Position numbers and translations under genes: made by a program. Below the pieces are notes generated by a model that saw nothing but the letters and a program-made list of their open reading frames with translations, ran no database searches and was not told the DNA's origin. This document shows positions 1 to 10,996 of a stretch of DNA of 64,000 nucleotides, in pieces. How positions within the stretch are numbered: position 1 is the first letter of the stretch; each line of letters starts with the position of its first letter. Source of the DNA: Clitoria ternatea (lineage: Eukaryota; Streptophyta; Magnoliopsida; Fabales; Fabaceae); the NCBI GenBank assembly GCA_037962975.1, contig CM075674.1:37958501-38022500 (forward strand). Direction: 5' to 3'.

Positions 1-1558
1 ATTTCATACTTAACTAAGTCATTCCTTAGCCACTCAACATCAAATCACTTTTTACTCGGTTTTCATAACACCTTAGGCTTACTCGGAAAAGGGTATCCAT
101 ATTCATTCAGTTTTCCACTCAGAATTATAACATCCTTTATTCAGAATCAACACTTTCTCCACTCGATCCATTCATATTTCTCCCTCGGTTTGAACCAAAC
201 TCTTCAACTACAATTTCAATCGAAGCCTATTAGGGTCATTACCTCTTGGAAAAGACACACACGTATGAGCCTCACCCGGACTTGGTCCAGTAGAGTACTT
301 CTCACTCGGAAGAGGAGTCATACTCATAGACTTACTTGGAAATGGCCCTGCCTACTACAATTCACTCGGAATGGGTTCCCAAATACCATTTTCCGCTCGG
401 TATCTACTCAATTATCATTATTCATTCATCACCACTCATATTCAAGCCAAGTAATGCTTTAACCATACGATATATATATATATATAACCACTCGGAATCC
501 ATAACTTAATGATTATTTCTTCCACCAACATTTCTCAATAATTTTAATAATACATTTCAATCGGTAGAAGGTATCAACTCTTCATATGCATTCATTCACT
601 CAAAACTCCTCAGTATTCACTCGGGTTTCTCATTCAGACCTACTAAATTCTTGTCTACTCAGAACCATTCAAACTCTCCATCACTTAAAGGATTTCATTC
701 ACTCGGATTTTATTTCATACTTAACTACTCAAGCCTTTAAGTCCTTCATCAAAATACATTTCATTCAGAATCTTTTCAGGTCTTTCACCACTCGGAAAAT
801 AAGTAACAGACATAAACCTTACTTGGAAATATCTCTGCCCTATATATTCCATTCGGAATGAGCTTCCATTACTCTATATTTTACTCGGAATTGCATATTT
901 GGAGTCATGCTTCTTAGAACAGGTTATACTGGATTCAAATATGCCCTTATTCGGAACTCTACTACCCAAAACACCACACTCGAAGATCTTTCTACCCGGA
1001 ATGCTATTCCCTTCTTCTCTAGGAAGATCTGAGTTGGACAACTTACTCGGATTGCACTTGGCTATAACTCTGACTGAGTCTATTCACTCGGTATACTGTA
1101 ATCCTAAGGATTGCTACTCAGAAAGAAGCAATTGGCAAGGTCTGATTCGGAAATGAGTCTCTCAAGGGTGTTTTGACTCGGATTTTCACTCAGGAGTGGT
1201 TCTCTTGAACACACTTCACTCCAAATGTCTCTGTGATCAAGAATCCACTCGGTAGTACCCTTCTTGGTCATATATTACTCGGATGACATAACCTTACACT
1301 CGGAATTTCATTCCTTACTCGGATTTTCTTTTTATCACTCGGTATTGCTCACTGTCACTCGGATCAGAGTCCCTTTTCACTCGGAATTTGATTAATATCC
1401 TCAAAGGTCTGCATAAATTCCATAATTATACCCAAAAATATAATTTTTAGAGTATTACTGACCCTATACAAGGTATTTACTCACTTATTCTTACTTTCTG
1501 ACCTTCCACACTTCAAAATTTACCAAATAAAACTGCTACTAAAAACAGGGATGTTACA
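1..1558 (-). repeat. 3' LTR (partial) of the LARD-like element
   Basis: This matches 6281-7834 base for base apart from about 15 substitutions and a shorter TA run, counted by eye. The minus-strand LTR start TGTAACAT is at 1558 beside the polypurine tract. The rest of this LTR lies left of the window. It is densely filled with ACTCGGA-type motifs. Confidence 0.88.
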
Positions 1559-1575
1559 TTCTCCCCCCCTTTTTA
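1559..1575 (-). other. Polypurine tract of the LARD-like element
   Basis: On the minus strand a purine run (AAAAAGGGGGGGAGAA) directly precedes the LTR start. Next to it is a copy of the GACGAAAT-type sequence that marks the 3' end of Tekay internal regions; a second copy of that sequence occurs at 63955-63970 in the plus-strand element. It would prime plus-strand DNA synthesis. Confidence 0.75.
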
Positions 1576-3104
1576 GGAATTTCGTCCCGAAATTCAAAAG
1601 GTGAAATTGTTTCGCATCATCGTCCTGAATACAATTCTTTCATAATCATACTTATATATACTATTAATATACCATCATAGGACATCGTCCCCCAAAACTT
1701 ATCATCAGGTCCTAGACTTGTCTGAATCCAAGTTGTATGCTCATGTTATGCTTCAAAAATTTCTCTCTCAAGATCAAGATTCTCTTAAATCTTAAAGGGC
1801 TATCCGTACCTAACAAAACAATGCTATGATTTCCTTAGCCTTAAGACTTCCAAATCATCACATGAATCATTTAATCATTACTAAAATTTAGTCAAACTCA
1901 TTATAAGCCTCTAAGATCATCACTAATTCATCTTATTTCAAAATGACATGCCTATTTATCATTTCAAATATCTTAATTCACTATCAATTGTTTCCTTAAT
2001 CTACTATCACAACATCAATAGTCTAAATTAATTACTCCAATTACATACTTACTTATATACACTCCTTTCCCAATCCTCAATAATCAACACCTAATGCCTC
2101 AGATATTCATTTCCTTATATGTAATCATTCTAGAGTATTTAAAGCCATCAAGATCATCAACTTAGTTAAAATCCTCAAATCACTACACTTAGGGTTTTTC
2201 ACTAAAATTCAATGATCATTTCTAATAATCACCAATTTCCATTAACAACACCTACATACACATTATCGTGGGTTTTCGCTAAAAATCATCTCTCATGACA
2301 TTATTATTTACTTCCTTTAAATCCTAATTTAGGGTTCCACTACAACCATCATCTTCTGTCTCAAATCTTGAAATTTTTGTATACCACTTCACATCCATCC
2401 TAAAACACACATAAGTGTATTCTACCTTTGGGTTTTACATGAAAACGGTTTCTATTCCTAAAACCCATTCACAAGACATGCTCTTAATCACATAGAAATT
2501 CAAAACCTAGAAACAAAGATTAGAGAATTTTACCTTACGCTCCGAGCTATCCCAAGCTCTAGTATGCACACAAAAATGAAGAGAGAATAAGGAAATAGGT
2601 CATCTCTTATTTCTCGAATAGGATCTCAGTTTGGGCTTAATACTAACTTCAAAAATTCCACTAATATCCTTAATAGTCTTAACCAATGGTATCTCAATCG
2701 GAGCTACTTGGTCCTATACTCAGATTTCTAATCGGTTCTTATTTTAACTCTTCAAGTTCCAATAATGTTTGACAGATTTCCTGTCGTAGCTCTCCTTCGA
2801 ATTGTGTAAGATCATTCTGCTGAAAGTTAGCTAATCCTTGGCTCTGCTTAGTAGAGATATGGGGTAATTCTTGTTGTTCTATCATCTCCATGATTTGAGT
2901 AAGAAGTTTCTCCATATCATGATCATTGTTTCAGTGAGTCATTAAGAAATTGTTGATGGAATATCAACAAAGAGGTTCTGGGTATATGTTATGTGGAGAA
3001 TTCCACATAGGAAATCTAGTCTTAGGTGTTTTATGGACTGTTTAATATTTCTATCAGAGTACGTGGAAACCTAATGGTCCACTCCACAAGCTTAATGAAT
3101 CGAC
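1576..3104 (-). other. Internal region of the LARD-like element, mostly non-coding
   Basis: About 1.5 kb separates the primer site from the polypurine tract. Apart from a short ORF near the primer site I see no protein homology on either strand, and stops are frequent. The sequence is AT-rich without obvious tandem structure. It may be the remains of gag-pol or unrelated captured DNA; I cannot tell which. Confidence 0.6.
2739..2915 (-). CDS. Short unidentified ORF (58 aa) at the gag position of the LARD-like element
   Basis: An ATG at 2915 opens a 58-codon frame ending TAA at 2739, about 190 bp downstream of the primer site, which is where gag begins in a full element. The predicted peptide is acidic and rich in Glu, Gln and Leu (begins MEKLLTQIMEMIEQQ, ends LLELEELK), so a short amphipathic helix is possible. 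I recognise no gag capsid or zinc-knuckle motif. It could be a gag N-terminal remnant or chance. Nothing in the sequence shows that it is expressed. Confidence 0.3.
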   Translation of the reverse strand: MEKLLTQIMEMIEQQELPHISTKQSQGLANFQQNDLTQFEGELRQEICQTLLELEELK

Positions 3105-3118
3105 TATGCTATGATACC
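3105..3118 (-). other. Primer binding site, initiator tRNA-Met type, LARD-like element
   Basis: Minus-strand TGGTATCATAGCAT lies just inside the LTR end at 3124. It matches the TGGTATCAGAGC site used by Tekay elements apart from one change. Confidence 0.75.
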
Positions 3119-3123
3119 ACCTT

Positions 3124-6100
3124 TGTAACACCCTCGGTTAGATAAGACAAATCCTTCTGTAGGTTCATCCCATTTAACTGAGAGTGCTAACAGTTTTTAG
3201 AAAAAGTGAATATTTTTTTTTTAAAAATAAATAAATACGTGGTAGATCAGCGGAAGTAATATTGTATATATCACATAGTCATTCACAAACTGTAAATAAT
3301 TGTACTCTTAACAGAATGGGGCACGCAGGCACCCTTAAATATTATACAGTCATCCGGTGTCTGATTATAAATATTCTATCCTTAATGATTATTCTCAACG
3401 GGTTCAGCGTATTGCTGATCTTCACACTCGGGTTCTTGAGTTTCTAATTCCTCTGAAAAATGTTCAACAGTAAGGGTGAGTATAACCCAAGACCCTGATT
3501 GGTTCATCCGATGCGGACATAATCCAGTTAACATAGATCATACATTTAATATATTTATCACAATCAAGCATGTTGTCATCACATAATCGTACATTTAGCA
3601 TGTTCACAATTATAACAATCAAGCATATTTTCATGAAATTAATCGTACATATAACATATTCACAATTATAACAATCAAGTATGCTGTAATGAATGCATGA
3701 GTTCGGATTTATTATGATTTATCTTTGGTTAAGTCTCATGATGCATGCGGGCCCAATAAATCGTTTCATCTTCTTCTCAATCTTTGGAATATCACCATTC
3801 CAATCATCTAGAGCGATCAGGGTCCGCCCAAGTTCCATGTGGTACAAAATGAACTCATTGGTTCTCATTATTAATTTAAATATTTTTGGAACTTGGATCC
3901 CTACGATCATAGTTACACTCCGTCATTTAGTCAAAGTACACTAGAATTGCATCGTCTCACCCGGCTATCAGGCGCGACTCTGATGCTATTGGGTTGCCGT
4001 TCCAGTTGTACTCCCAAGATTCTTCATGGAGATCGAACGTGAGTGTCCTCCACTGTACCAAGTGTATGCTCTAGAGGTTTTTCTTCTTCAAAAATATTTT
4101 CATGATGCGAAATGCATTCTCTTTCATCTTTTGAGTCATGGGTATTTATGTGATTCCAGCCTTATCATATTCGTTCACAAGCTTTTGATTTAATGGATCA
4201 AACGTTGCAGGTTATTTTGATAAAATACATCGTTCATAACTTAGTTGAAATTATACTTGTATAAATAATAAAATATAATTCATATTTATTTACTCATAGT
4301 TAATAAAATAAGATATTTATAGCAATAATACTAATTATAATAATAAGAATAACAATAATAAAAATAATAATGTAAATAATAATAATAATATTAAGAATAA
4401 TAATAGGTAAAAGACCAATAATGATATTTTTAACATTTTAATAATTCAGTAAGGAGTATAGAAGGGATTCTGATTGAAAAATCCAAGTATGAAACGTTAA
4501 GACTGCTTTTCTGAGTGAAATAAGTTTTATTCTAGTTCAAATATATATATATATATATATAGCTTCAAATGAAATCATTTAAAAAGAGCTTTCTAAGTAA
4601 CATACTGAATTCCGAATGAAATCAACTCAAAAAGATATTTTCCGAGTGAAATTAAGGTGTTTATCAAATGTAATATAATCCTGTTTGAAAGTTTTAAATA
4701 AGAAGCTTGTATTTTTCAGATAACCAATCGGATTAATATATATATAACTGGTCAGATTACTGCAATTTCTGAGTGAATTTGTGTATTCTTAACTGCTCTG
4801 GTTGATTGGTACAATACCGAGCTTAATAACATAGTATCCGATGTCAGTTCATATCTCTTCACTGGAGTCCTCATAAATACCCATGATACTTTTAATATTT
4901 TAACAGTCCAGCATCAAACATATACACTTATTCATTCATATTAATCAATAAAATCAACAGGTTCACTGAATTCTCATGGTCAATAATAAACAACGCTGTA
5001 ATTAAACATGTTCAATACATTATATATATAACAAACAATTAAATCACAACAAACCAGATCTGTCCTGGAGAGGTAAGGAAACACATTCCTTAACCCTTTC
5101 CTTTCACTCAGATTCCCCTAGAATACCCGAGAATATACCCCCCTTACCTCAATGAAGTTCCTGGATAAGGAGAAAAAGGGTTCCTTTCACTGTCCTACTT
5201 CAAGTCCGCGTAAGAGAGGAAAAGAATTGAGAGAAAGGAAGCTGGCAAAAAGAGGTTATGTTTCGTATGTGTGTGTGTTCTAAGAGTGATAATAATGTAT
5301 TAATAATGAGGGAAACAAGTGGAAGACAACATTTCCCGTGAGTGATGGTTAGGTGAAGATAATGGCAACTTTTGACTCATTTCACTGTCAGCGTAGCATT
5401 TGATTGGAATAAAATATATAAAGGTATTATAATGGATGCAACTTTCCCCTGTGATTGGTCCGTTGTGCCACTCATTTTTGGATTTATGTAATTAAGTGGG
5501 CTGATCACTAATTGGAGTAGAATTAAAAAAAATGTTCAGTGCTGGAAAAAAGGTCGGTATTGGGTGTGTGAAGGCGGAGTGCAGTGTGAGGGCGGTGTGA
5601 AGTGTGAGGCGGTATGGAGTGTTAGAGCGTTACTGAATATGAGGCGGTATGGAGTGTTAGGGCGGTGTGGAATGTGAGGCGGTATAGAGTGTTAGGGCGG
5701 TGTGGAATGTGAGGCGGTATAGAGTGTTAGGGCGGTGTGGAATGTAAAACGGTGTGCTATGTGAGGGCGGTATGGAGTGTGAGGCGGTGTGAAGTGGGCG
5801 GTATGGAGTATGAAACGGTGTGCTGTGTGAGGGCGGTATGGAGTATGAAACGGTGTGCTGTGTGAGGGCGGTATGGAGTGTGAGGCGGTGTGAAGTGGGC
5901 GGTGTTGAGTGTGAAGTAAGGAAGGACGGTGTGTGTGAAGGAGTTAAGGACTCCGTCTGTGTAAAGAGGGCGGTGTTGTGATGAACACCGGCTCAAAGCT
6001 ATCCGGTGTGAACTCCTGCTCTAAGGACGACCTATTTTAGCTAACTGGTGTGGAGTGCTGACATCGGATCACTTAAGCGAAATCCGATTCGCTTGAGCGA

Positions 6101-7834
6101 GTCCGCCCTTCATGGCTCGGAAATCTTCAAAAACTGATTCGTTTCTCTTGGTCCTCACTCTTGATTATTTCTTCTTAAAACATCTAGTCGGATTTCTCCT
6201 CTCTAGGTCGGATTTCTTCTGGATTCAATCGGATTCTTTTTACTCAGGATTTCCATTCGGTAAACAACCTATTCTTATTTATTTCATACTTAACTAAGTC
6301 ATTCCTTAGCCACTCAACATCAAATCACTTTTTACTCGGTTTTCATAACACCTTAGGCTTACTCGGAAAAGGGTATCCATATTCATTCAGTTTTCCACTC
6401 AGAATTATAACATCCTTTATTCAGAATCAACACTTTCTCCACTCGATCCATTCATATTTCTCCCTCGGTTTGAACCAAACTCTTCAACTACAATTTCAAT
6501 CGAAGCCTATTAGGGTCATTACCTCTTGGAAAAGACACACACGTATGAGCCTCACCCGGACTTGGTCCAGTAGAGTACTTCTCACTCAGAAGAGGAGTCA
6601 TACTCATAGACTTACTTGGAAATGGCCCTGCCTACTACAATTCACTCGGAATGGGTTCCCAAATACCATTTTCCGCTCGGTATCTACTCAATTATCATTA
6701 TTCATTCATCACCACTCATATTCAAGCCAAGTAATGCTTTAACCATACGATATATATATATAACCATTCGGAATCCATAACTTAATGATTATTTCTTCCA
6801 CTAACATTTCTCAATAATTTTAATAATACATTTCAATCGGTAGAAGGCATCAACTCTTCATATGCATTCATTCACTCAGAACTCCTCAGTATTCACTCGG
6901 GTTTCTCATTCAGACCTACTAAATTCTTGTCTACTCAGAACCATTCAAACTCTCCATCACTTAAAGGATTTCATTCACTCGGATTTTATTTCATACTTAA
7001 CTACTCAAGCCTTTAAGTCCTTTATCAAAATACATTTCATTCAGAATCTTTTCAGGTCTTTCACCACTCGGAAAATGAGTAACAGACATAAACCTTACTT
7101 GGAAATATCTCTGCCCTATATATTCCATTCGGAATGAGCTTCCATTACTCTATATTTTACTCAGAATTGCATATTTGGAGTCATGCTTCTTAGAACAGGT
7201 TATACTGGATTCAAATATGCCCTAATTCGGAACTCTACTACCCAAAACACCACACTCGAAGATCTTTCTACCCGGAATGCTATTCCCTTCTTCTCTAGGA
7301 AGATCTGAGTTGGACAACTTACTCGGATTGCACTTGGCTATAACTCTGACTGAGTCTATTCACTCGGTATACTGTAATCCTAAGGATTGCTACTCGGAAA
7401 GAAGCAATTGGCAAGGTCTGATTCGGAAATGAGTCTCTCAAGGGTGTTTTGACTCGGATTTTCACTCAGGAGTGGTTCTCTTGAACACACTTCACTCCAA
7501 ATGTCTCTGTGATCAAGAATCCACTCGGTAGTACCCTTCTTGGTCATATATTACTCGGATGACATAACCTTACACTCGGAATTTCATTCCTTACTCGGAT
7601 TTTCTTTCTATCACTCGGTATTGCTCAGTGTCACTCGGATCAGAGTCCCTTTTCACTCGAAATTTGATTAATATCCTCAAAGGTCTGCATAAATTCCATA
7701 ATTATACCTAAAAATATAATTTTTAGAGTATTACTGACCCTATACAAGGTATTTACTCACTTATTCTTACTTTCTGACCTTCCACACTTCAAAATTTACC
7801 AAATAAAACTGCTACTAAAAACAGGGATGTTACA
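3124..7834 (-). repeat. 5' LTR of the LARD-like element (4.7 kb)
   Basis: The boundaries are the minus-strand start TGTAACATCCC at 7834 and end GGTGTTACA at 3124, next to the primer site. At 4711 bp it is long for a Tekay-type LTR. It holds a G-rich minisatellite (about 5558-5990), a TA microsatellite (4538-4560) and an ACTCGGA-rich block (6281-7660). No long ORF is supported. Confidence 0.8.
5558..5990. repeat. G-rich minisatellite inside the LARD LTR
   Basis: Degenerate units built from GAGGCGGTATGGAGTGT and TTAGGGCGGTGTGGAATGT alternate, with a combined period of about 40-45 bp. Unit length and order vary. The plus strand is strongly G-rich in otherwise AT-rich DNA. The minus-strand ORF through it reads Thr/Pro/His-rich repeats and is a by-product of the array. 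Confidence 0.8.
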
Positions 7835-8086
7835 TCTATCATGGTAGATGTTAGCTGCATAGGCTTGGGGACTATTATTATCCTTTTCTTGTAGAGAAGG
7901 ACAACAATCAGTGGGGTGCTCTTATGAAGAGCAGATGCCATATACTTTAGCAGTCATGGATTTTTGATTTACTGCCAATTGTGTGACCAGAGTAGTGAGA
8001 GCATCAAGTTTGCTCTCCAATTTAATTCCAGATGAACTAGAATTGGAATCAAACATGGGTTTGAAAGAATCATTTCTCACACCAAA

Positions 8087-8884
8087 TTATTGAGAGTTAG
8101 ATGCCATCTTCTCAATCAGATTTCTTGCTTCAGCAGCAGTCATATCTCCTAAAGCTCCTCCACTTGCCGCATCAATCATGTTGCGATCAACGTGGTGTAG
8201 ACCTTCATAGAAGTACTGAAGAAGAAGTTGTTCAGAAATTTGGTGGTGAGGGCAACTTGCACAAAGTTTTTTAAATCTCTCCCAATATTCATAAAGACTT
8301 TCTCCAGAGAGTTTCCGAATGCCAGATATGTCTTTACGGATTGCAGTTGTTCTAGAGGCAGGAAAGAATTTTTCCAAGAACATTTTCTTTAAGTCATTCC
8401 AACTTGTGATTGATCTTGGAGCAAGGTAGTACAACCAATCCTTAGTAACACCCTCTAAAGAATGAGGAAACGCTTTAAGATAGACATGGTCTTCTTGAAC
8501 GTTTTGGGGTTTCATTATGGAACACACAATGTGGAATTCTTTGAGGTGTTTGTGCGGATCTTCACCCGCAAGACCATGAAACTTAGGCAACAGGTGTATA
8601 AGTCCGGTCTTAAGAATAAAAGGGACATCCTCATCAGGATATTGAATACACAAACTTTCGTAAGTGAATTCAGGAGCAGCTAGTTCTCTAAGAGTTCTTT
8701 CACGAGGTTCAGCCATATCAGAAAAACTAGCAGTAGTACTTTCAACAGATTCAGAAAAAATACTATCAATATCAACAAAATTATTATTAAATCTAGCTTC
8801 TCTAATTAACCTATGAAAAGTTCTTTCAATTTCAGGATCAAATGAATATAAATGCTCAAAAGTTCTTCTAGTCATACATAGCAT
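8087..8884 (-). CDS. Gag polyprotein fragment, Athila-like element 1
   Basis: The 265-residue ORF is a Ty3/gypsy-type Gag capsid. Recognisable are the segment around residues 105-180 with HLKEFHIVCS and WLYYLAPRSITSWNDLKKMF, and the later ESLYEYWERFKKLCASCPHH. These are the W-x-x-L/F...F and E-x-x-x-Y-x-x-R blocks of plant retrotransposon Gag (retrotrans_gag family). Gag packages element RNA into virus-like particles in the cytoplasm. The start is just inside the primer site. Beyond the stop near 8087 the reading continues toward a zinc-knuckle-like Cys/His cluster near 7900-7930, broken by a stop, and is then cut by the LARD insertion. It is therefore incomplete and probably non-functional. 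Confidence 0.8.
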   Translation of the reverse strand: MLCMTRRTFEHLYSFDPEIERTFHRLIREARFNNNFVDIDSIFSESVESTTASFSDMAEPRERTLRELAAPEFTYESLCIQYPDEDVPFILKTGLIHLLPKFHGLAGEDPHKHLKEFHIVCSIMKPQNVQEDHVYLKAFPHSLEGVTKDWLYYLAPRSITSWNDLKKMFLEKFFPASRTTAIRKDISGIRKLSGESLYEYWERFKKLCASCPHHQISEQLLLQYFYEGLHHVDRNMIDAASGGALGDMTAAEARNLIEKMASNSQ

Positions 8885-9033
8885 ACAACAAGATATTTGA
8901 TCATGATGAGCAATAAATCATAAGAATCCTAAATCATGCAAAAGAAATAAAATAAACAAACAAACAAACAAAAGAAATTTTTTTTTAATAAAAAAAAATT
9001 AATTTAAAACAAGAGTTTTTCCTAAAGATCGTT

Positions 9034-9054
9034 GATCCCAAGGCAACGGCGCCA
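9034..9054 (-). other. Primer binding site, tRNA-Asp type, Athila-like element 1
   Basis: Minus-strand TGGCGCCGTTGCCTTGGGA matches the primer site of the Athila lineage, whose consensus is complementary to tRNA-Asp. It lies five bases from the LTR end. Confidence 0.75.
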
Positions 9055-9059
9055 AAATT

Positions 9060-10715
9060 TGACGTGAATATTTTTACAGTCGTGATTCCGTCAAATTAGT
9101 ATATTAAAATTAATTAACGTAGTACTAGGGTGTCAACCTAGGTCGTTCTCTCAAGGATCAACACAAAAATTTAGTAAAAATCAAGTCTTAAACTAATTTT
9201 TAACAATTAAAAATAAAAACTCAACAACTAAAAATTTTTACAAACATAAGTTCAACATACAATTGGGGGGTTTTGATTGATTTTTATTGTCACAATTAAA
9301 ATTAAAACAAGGTAAATAAAGGATTTAAAACAATAAATAACAAGCGATTGATTTTCTTGGAGTATTGTAAATAAATTTATCCTTGGTTCACTAAAGATAA
9401 TTTGTATACTTATTAATGTTAATTTCTTAGCTCAATTTGAATTGATCAACTAAGCGTCTTTTTCAATTCACTATTCCTTTACTTTCATTAAAAAAAATGA
9501 ATATTTTAATCAAGCATCCTAATTAAGCAAAAGGAGTCAAGATCGTAAAATCTAGGAATTATTGAGCATACATAAGAACATCGCCTATATACATAATCTA
9601 TTCTCAAATTATAGAGTTAAGCAAACCATAATTATTAAAATTGATTATGAAAATATTCATTAAGCATGCATATTTCCTTAATCCATTCTAATTTAAAACC
9701 TTATTTTATTCCATTTGAATAATTAAACCGATTAAGCATACAAATTTAATTAAACAAAATAGAATTAAATAAGCAGAGTAAGATTATGAAGAAATAACAA
9801 TAATAAAAACATACTATATTAAAAATAATGACCTAAAAATTACATTACAATATTCTCCAAGAAAATCAATCTAGGGGTTTTAGCCCTCCATAATTACAAC
9901 TACAAACAACAAAACTAACCCGGAAATGAAGAACTTGCTGGAAAAATTCCAACGGAGAAGAGAAGAGGAAGAACGTATGAAGGAGGAATTGATGTCTTCT
10001 GATGAAGAATGAATCATGTTGCCCCTTGCCTTGCTTCCTATTTATAGGAGCTCAAAAGCAAAGCTTATGCCTTAATTAATTTGTAATGGAATGTGCACTC
10101 TTAATTTACAATTCAATGGTGCTCCATTATCATGCTTCAGTGCTCCATGATGATCTTTAGTGCTCCATTATCAGCTTCAGTGTTGTTTCCACTTTGATAA
10201 TGCGTTATCTGATGTTTCCACTGATGAATCTGTGCCTAAATCGATTCATCTAGGCAATTTTTGGGCAATTTTACACATAGGAATCGATTCACAGGGGTGG
10301 GGAATCGATTCCCAAGCACATGAATCGATTCATGCTTGTTTGAATCGATTCCCAGGCCTTTAAAATGCATATGAATCGATTCACATGGGTGGGGAATCGA
10401 TTCCTAGCTGTATGAATCGATTCCCAGGGTGCTTGAATCGATTCCTTGCTGTTCTTTTGTGTGGGAATCGATTCCCACATTGGTGAATCGATTCCCAGAC
10501 CTGTTCTGGTGCTTTTCTCGCATTTTTGACCATTTCTTGAGTCGTGGCTTCTTTCGTTTGACCTGTGGTAATTATTTTTTAATTACAGGCTTAATCACAC
10601 ACTACAAAACAAGAGAAAACCAACTTTTATTAAAAATTTATCCTTAATTCATTTTAAAATTAAATATTAAATAAAGCTCAAATGATGAAAATGTGTTAAA
10701 GTGTAGTATATTACA
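9060..10715 (-). repeat. 5' LTR of Athila-like element 1
   Basis: The left boundary TGACGTGAAT abuts the primer site. The right boundary is placed at TATTACA (10715), giving a 1656-bp LTR; this end is less certain. Residues 10238-10494 carry the GAATCGATTC palindrome cluster. No coding sequence is seen. Confidence 0.5.
10238..10494. repeat. Cluster of GAATCGATTC palindromes
   Basis: Ten exact copies of the 10-bp palindrome GAATCGATTC start at 10281, 10302, 10322, 10342, 10373, 10394, 10414, 10435, 10465 and 10485. A 9/10 copy starts at 10238. Most spacings are about 20 or 30 bp. The bases between copies differ, so this is a motif cluster and not a simple tandem repeat. Confidence 0.9.
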
Positions 10716-10996
10716 CATTTAGCAATGGCAAATTATACACATTTAAAGCAAGGAATTAAGGCTAAATCATGCATCATCATGCTACGCGTGGGCTTCTGTT
10801 TTTGATTTTTCAAAATTTTGATTTTCAAAAACCTTTTTCTTTTGAATTTTAAACCCCTTTTCTTTCAAACAAATTTTAAAATTTTTGTTTTTTTTTGTTT
10901 TTTTTATGTTTAAAAATATTAAAAATAACAAGAAAAGAATGGGTTGCCTCCCATTGAGCGCTAGGTTTAATGTCTCCAGCCAGACATTGCCTTTGA

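Larger units (their letters stand above)
1..7834 (-). mobile_element. Non-autonomous (LARD-like) Tekay-type LTR retrotransposon, 3' LTR cut by window edge
   Basis: Two near-identical direct repeats (1-1558 and 6281-7834) are parts of a pair of very long LTRs. Read on the minus strand, the LTR starts TGTAACATCCC and ends GGGTGTTACA. A tRNA-Met-type primer site follows the right-hand LTR and a polypurine tract precedes the left-hand one. Only about 1.57 kb lies between the LTRs, with no protease, reverse transcriptase or integrase, so the element must depend on enzymes from an autonomous relative. LTR starts, primer site and the tail sequence around the polypurine tract are like those of Tekay chromoviruses in this window. 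It interrupts an Athila-like gag region at 7835. TCTAT (7835-7839) would be the right target duplication; the left copy lies outside. Confidence 0.8.
7835..10715 (-). mobile_element. Athila-like Ty3/gypsy element 1, truncated by the LARD insertion
   Basis: This minus-strand element keeps its 5' LTR (9060-10715), a tRNA-Asp-type primer site and part of gag. The LARD-like element at 7834 interrupts the rest. The right LTR boundary (minus-strand start TGTAATATAC at 10715) is inferred from the sequence alone. It appears to have inserted into the internal region of the Athila-like element to its right. Confidence 0.6.

Noticed and set aside
190..861. Plus-strand ORFs of 90 and 91 codons, repeated at 6470-7137
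   Set aside because: They recur because the region is an LTR present twice; they consist of Ser/His/Thr-rich translations of the ACTCGGA motif block and have no known domain.
5757..5996. 79-codon minus-strand ORF with TPPHT-like repeats
   Set aside because: It is the translation of a minisatellite in an LTR, with no other gene-like evidence.
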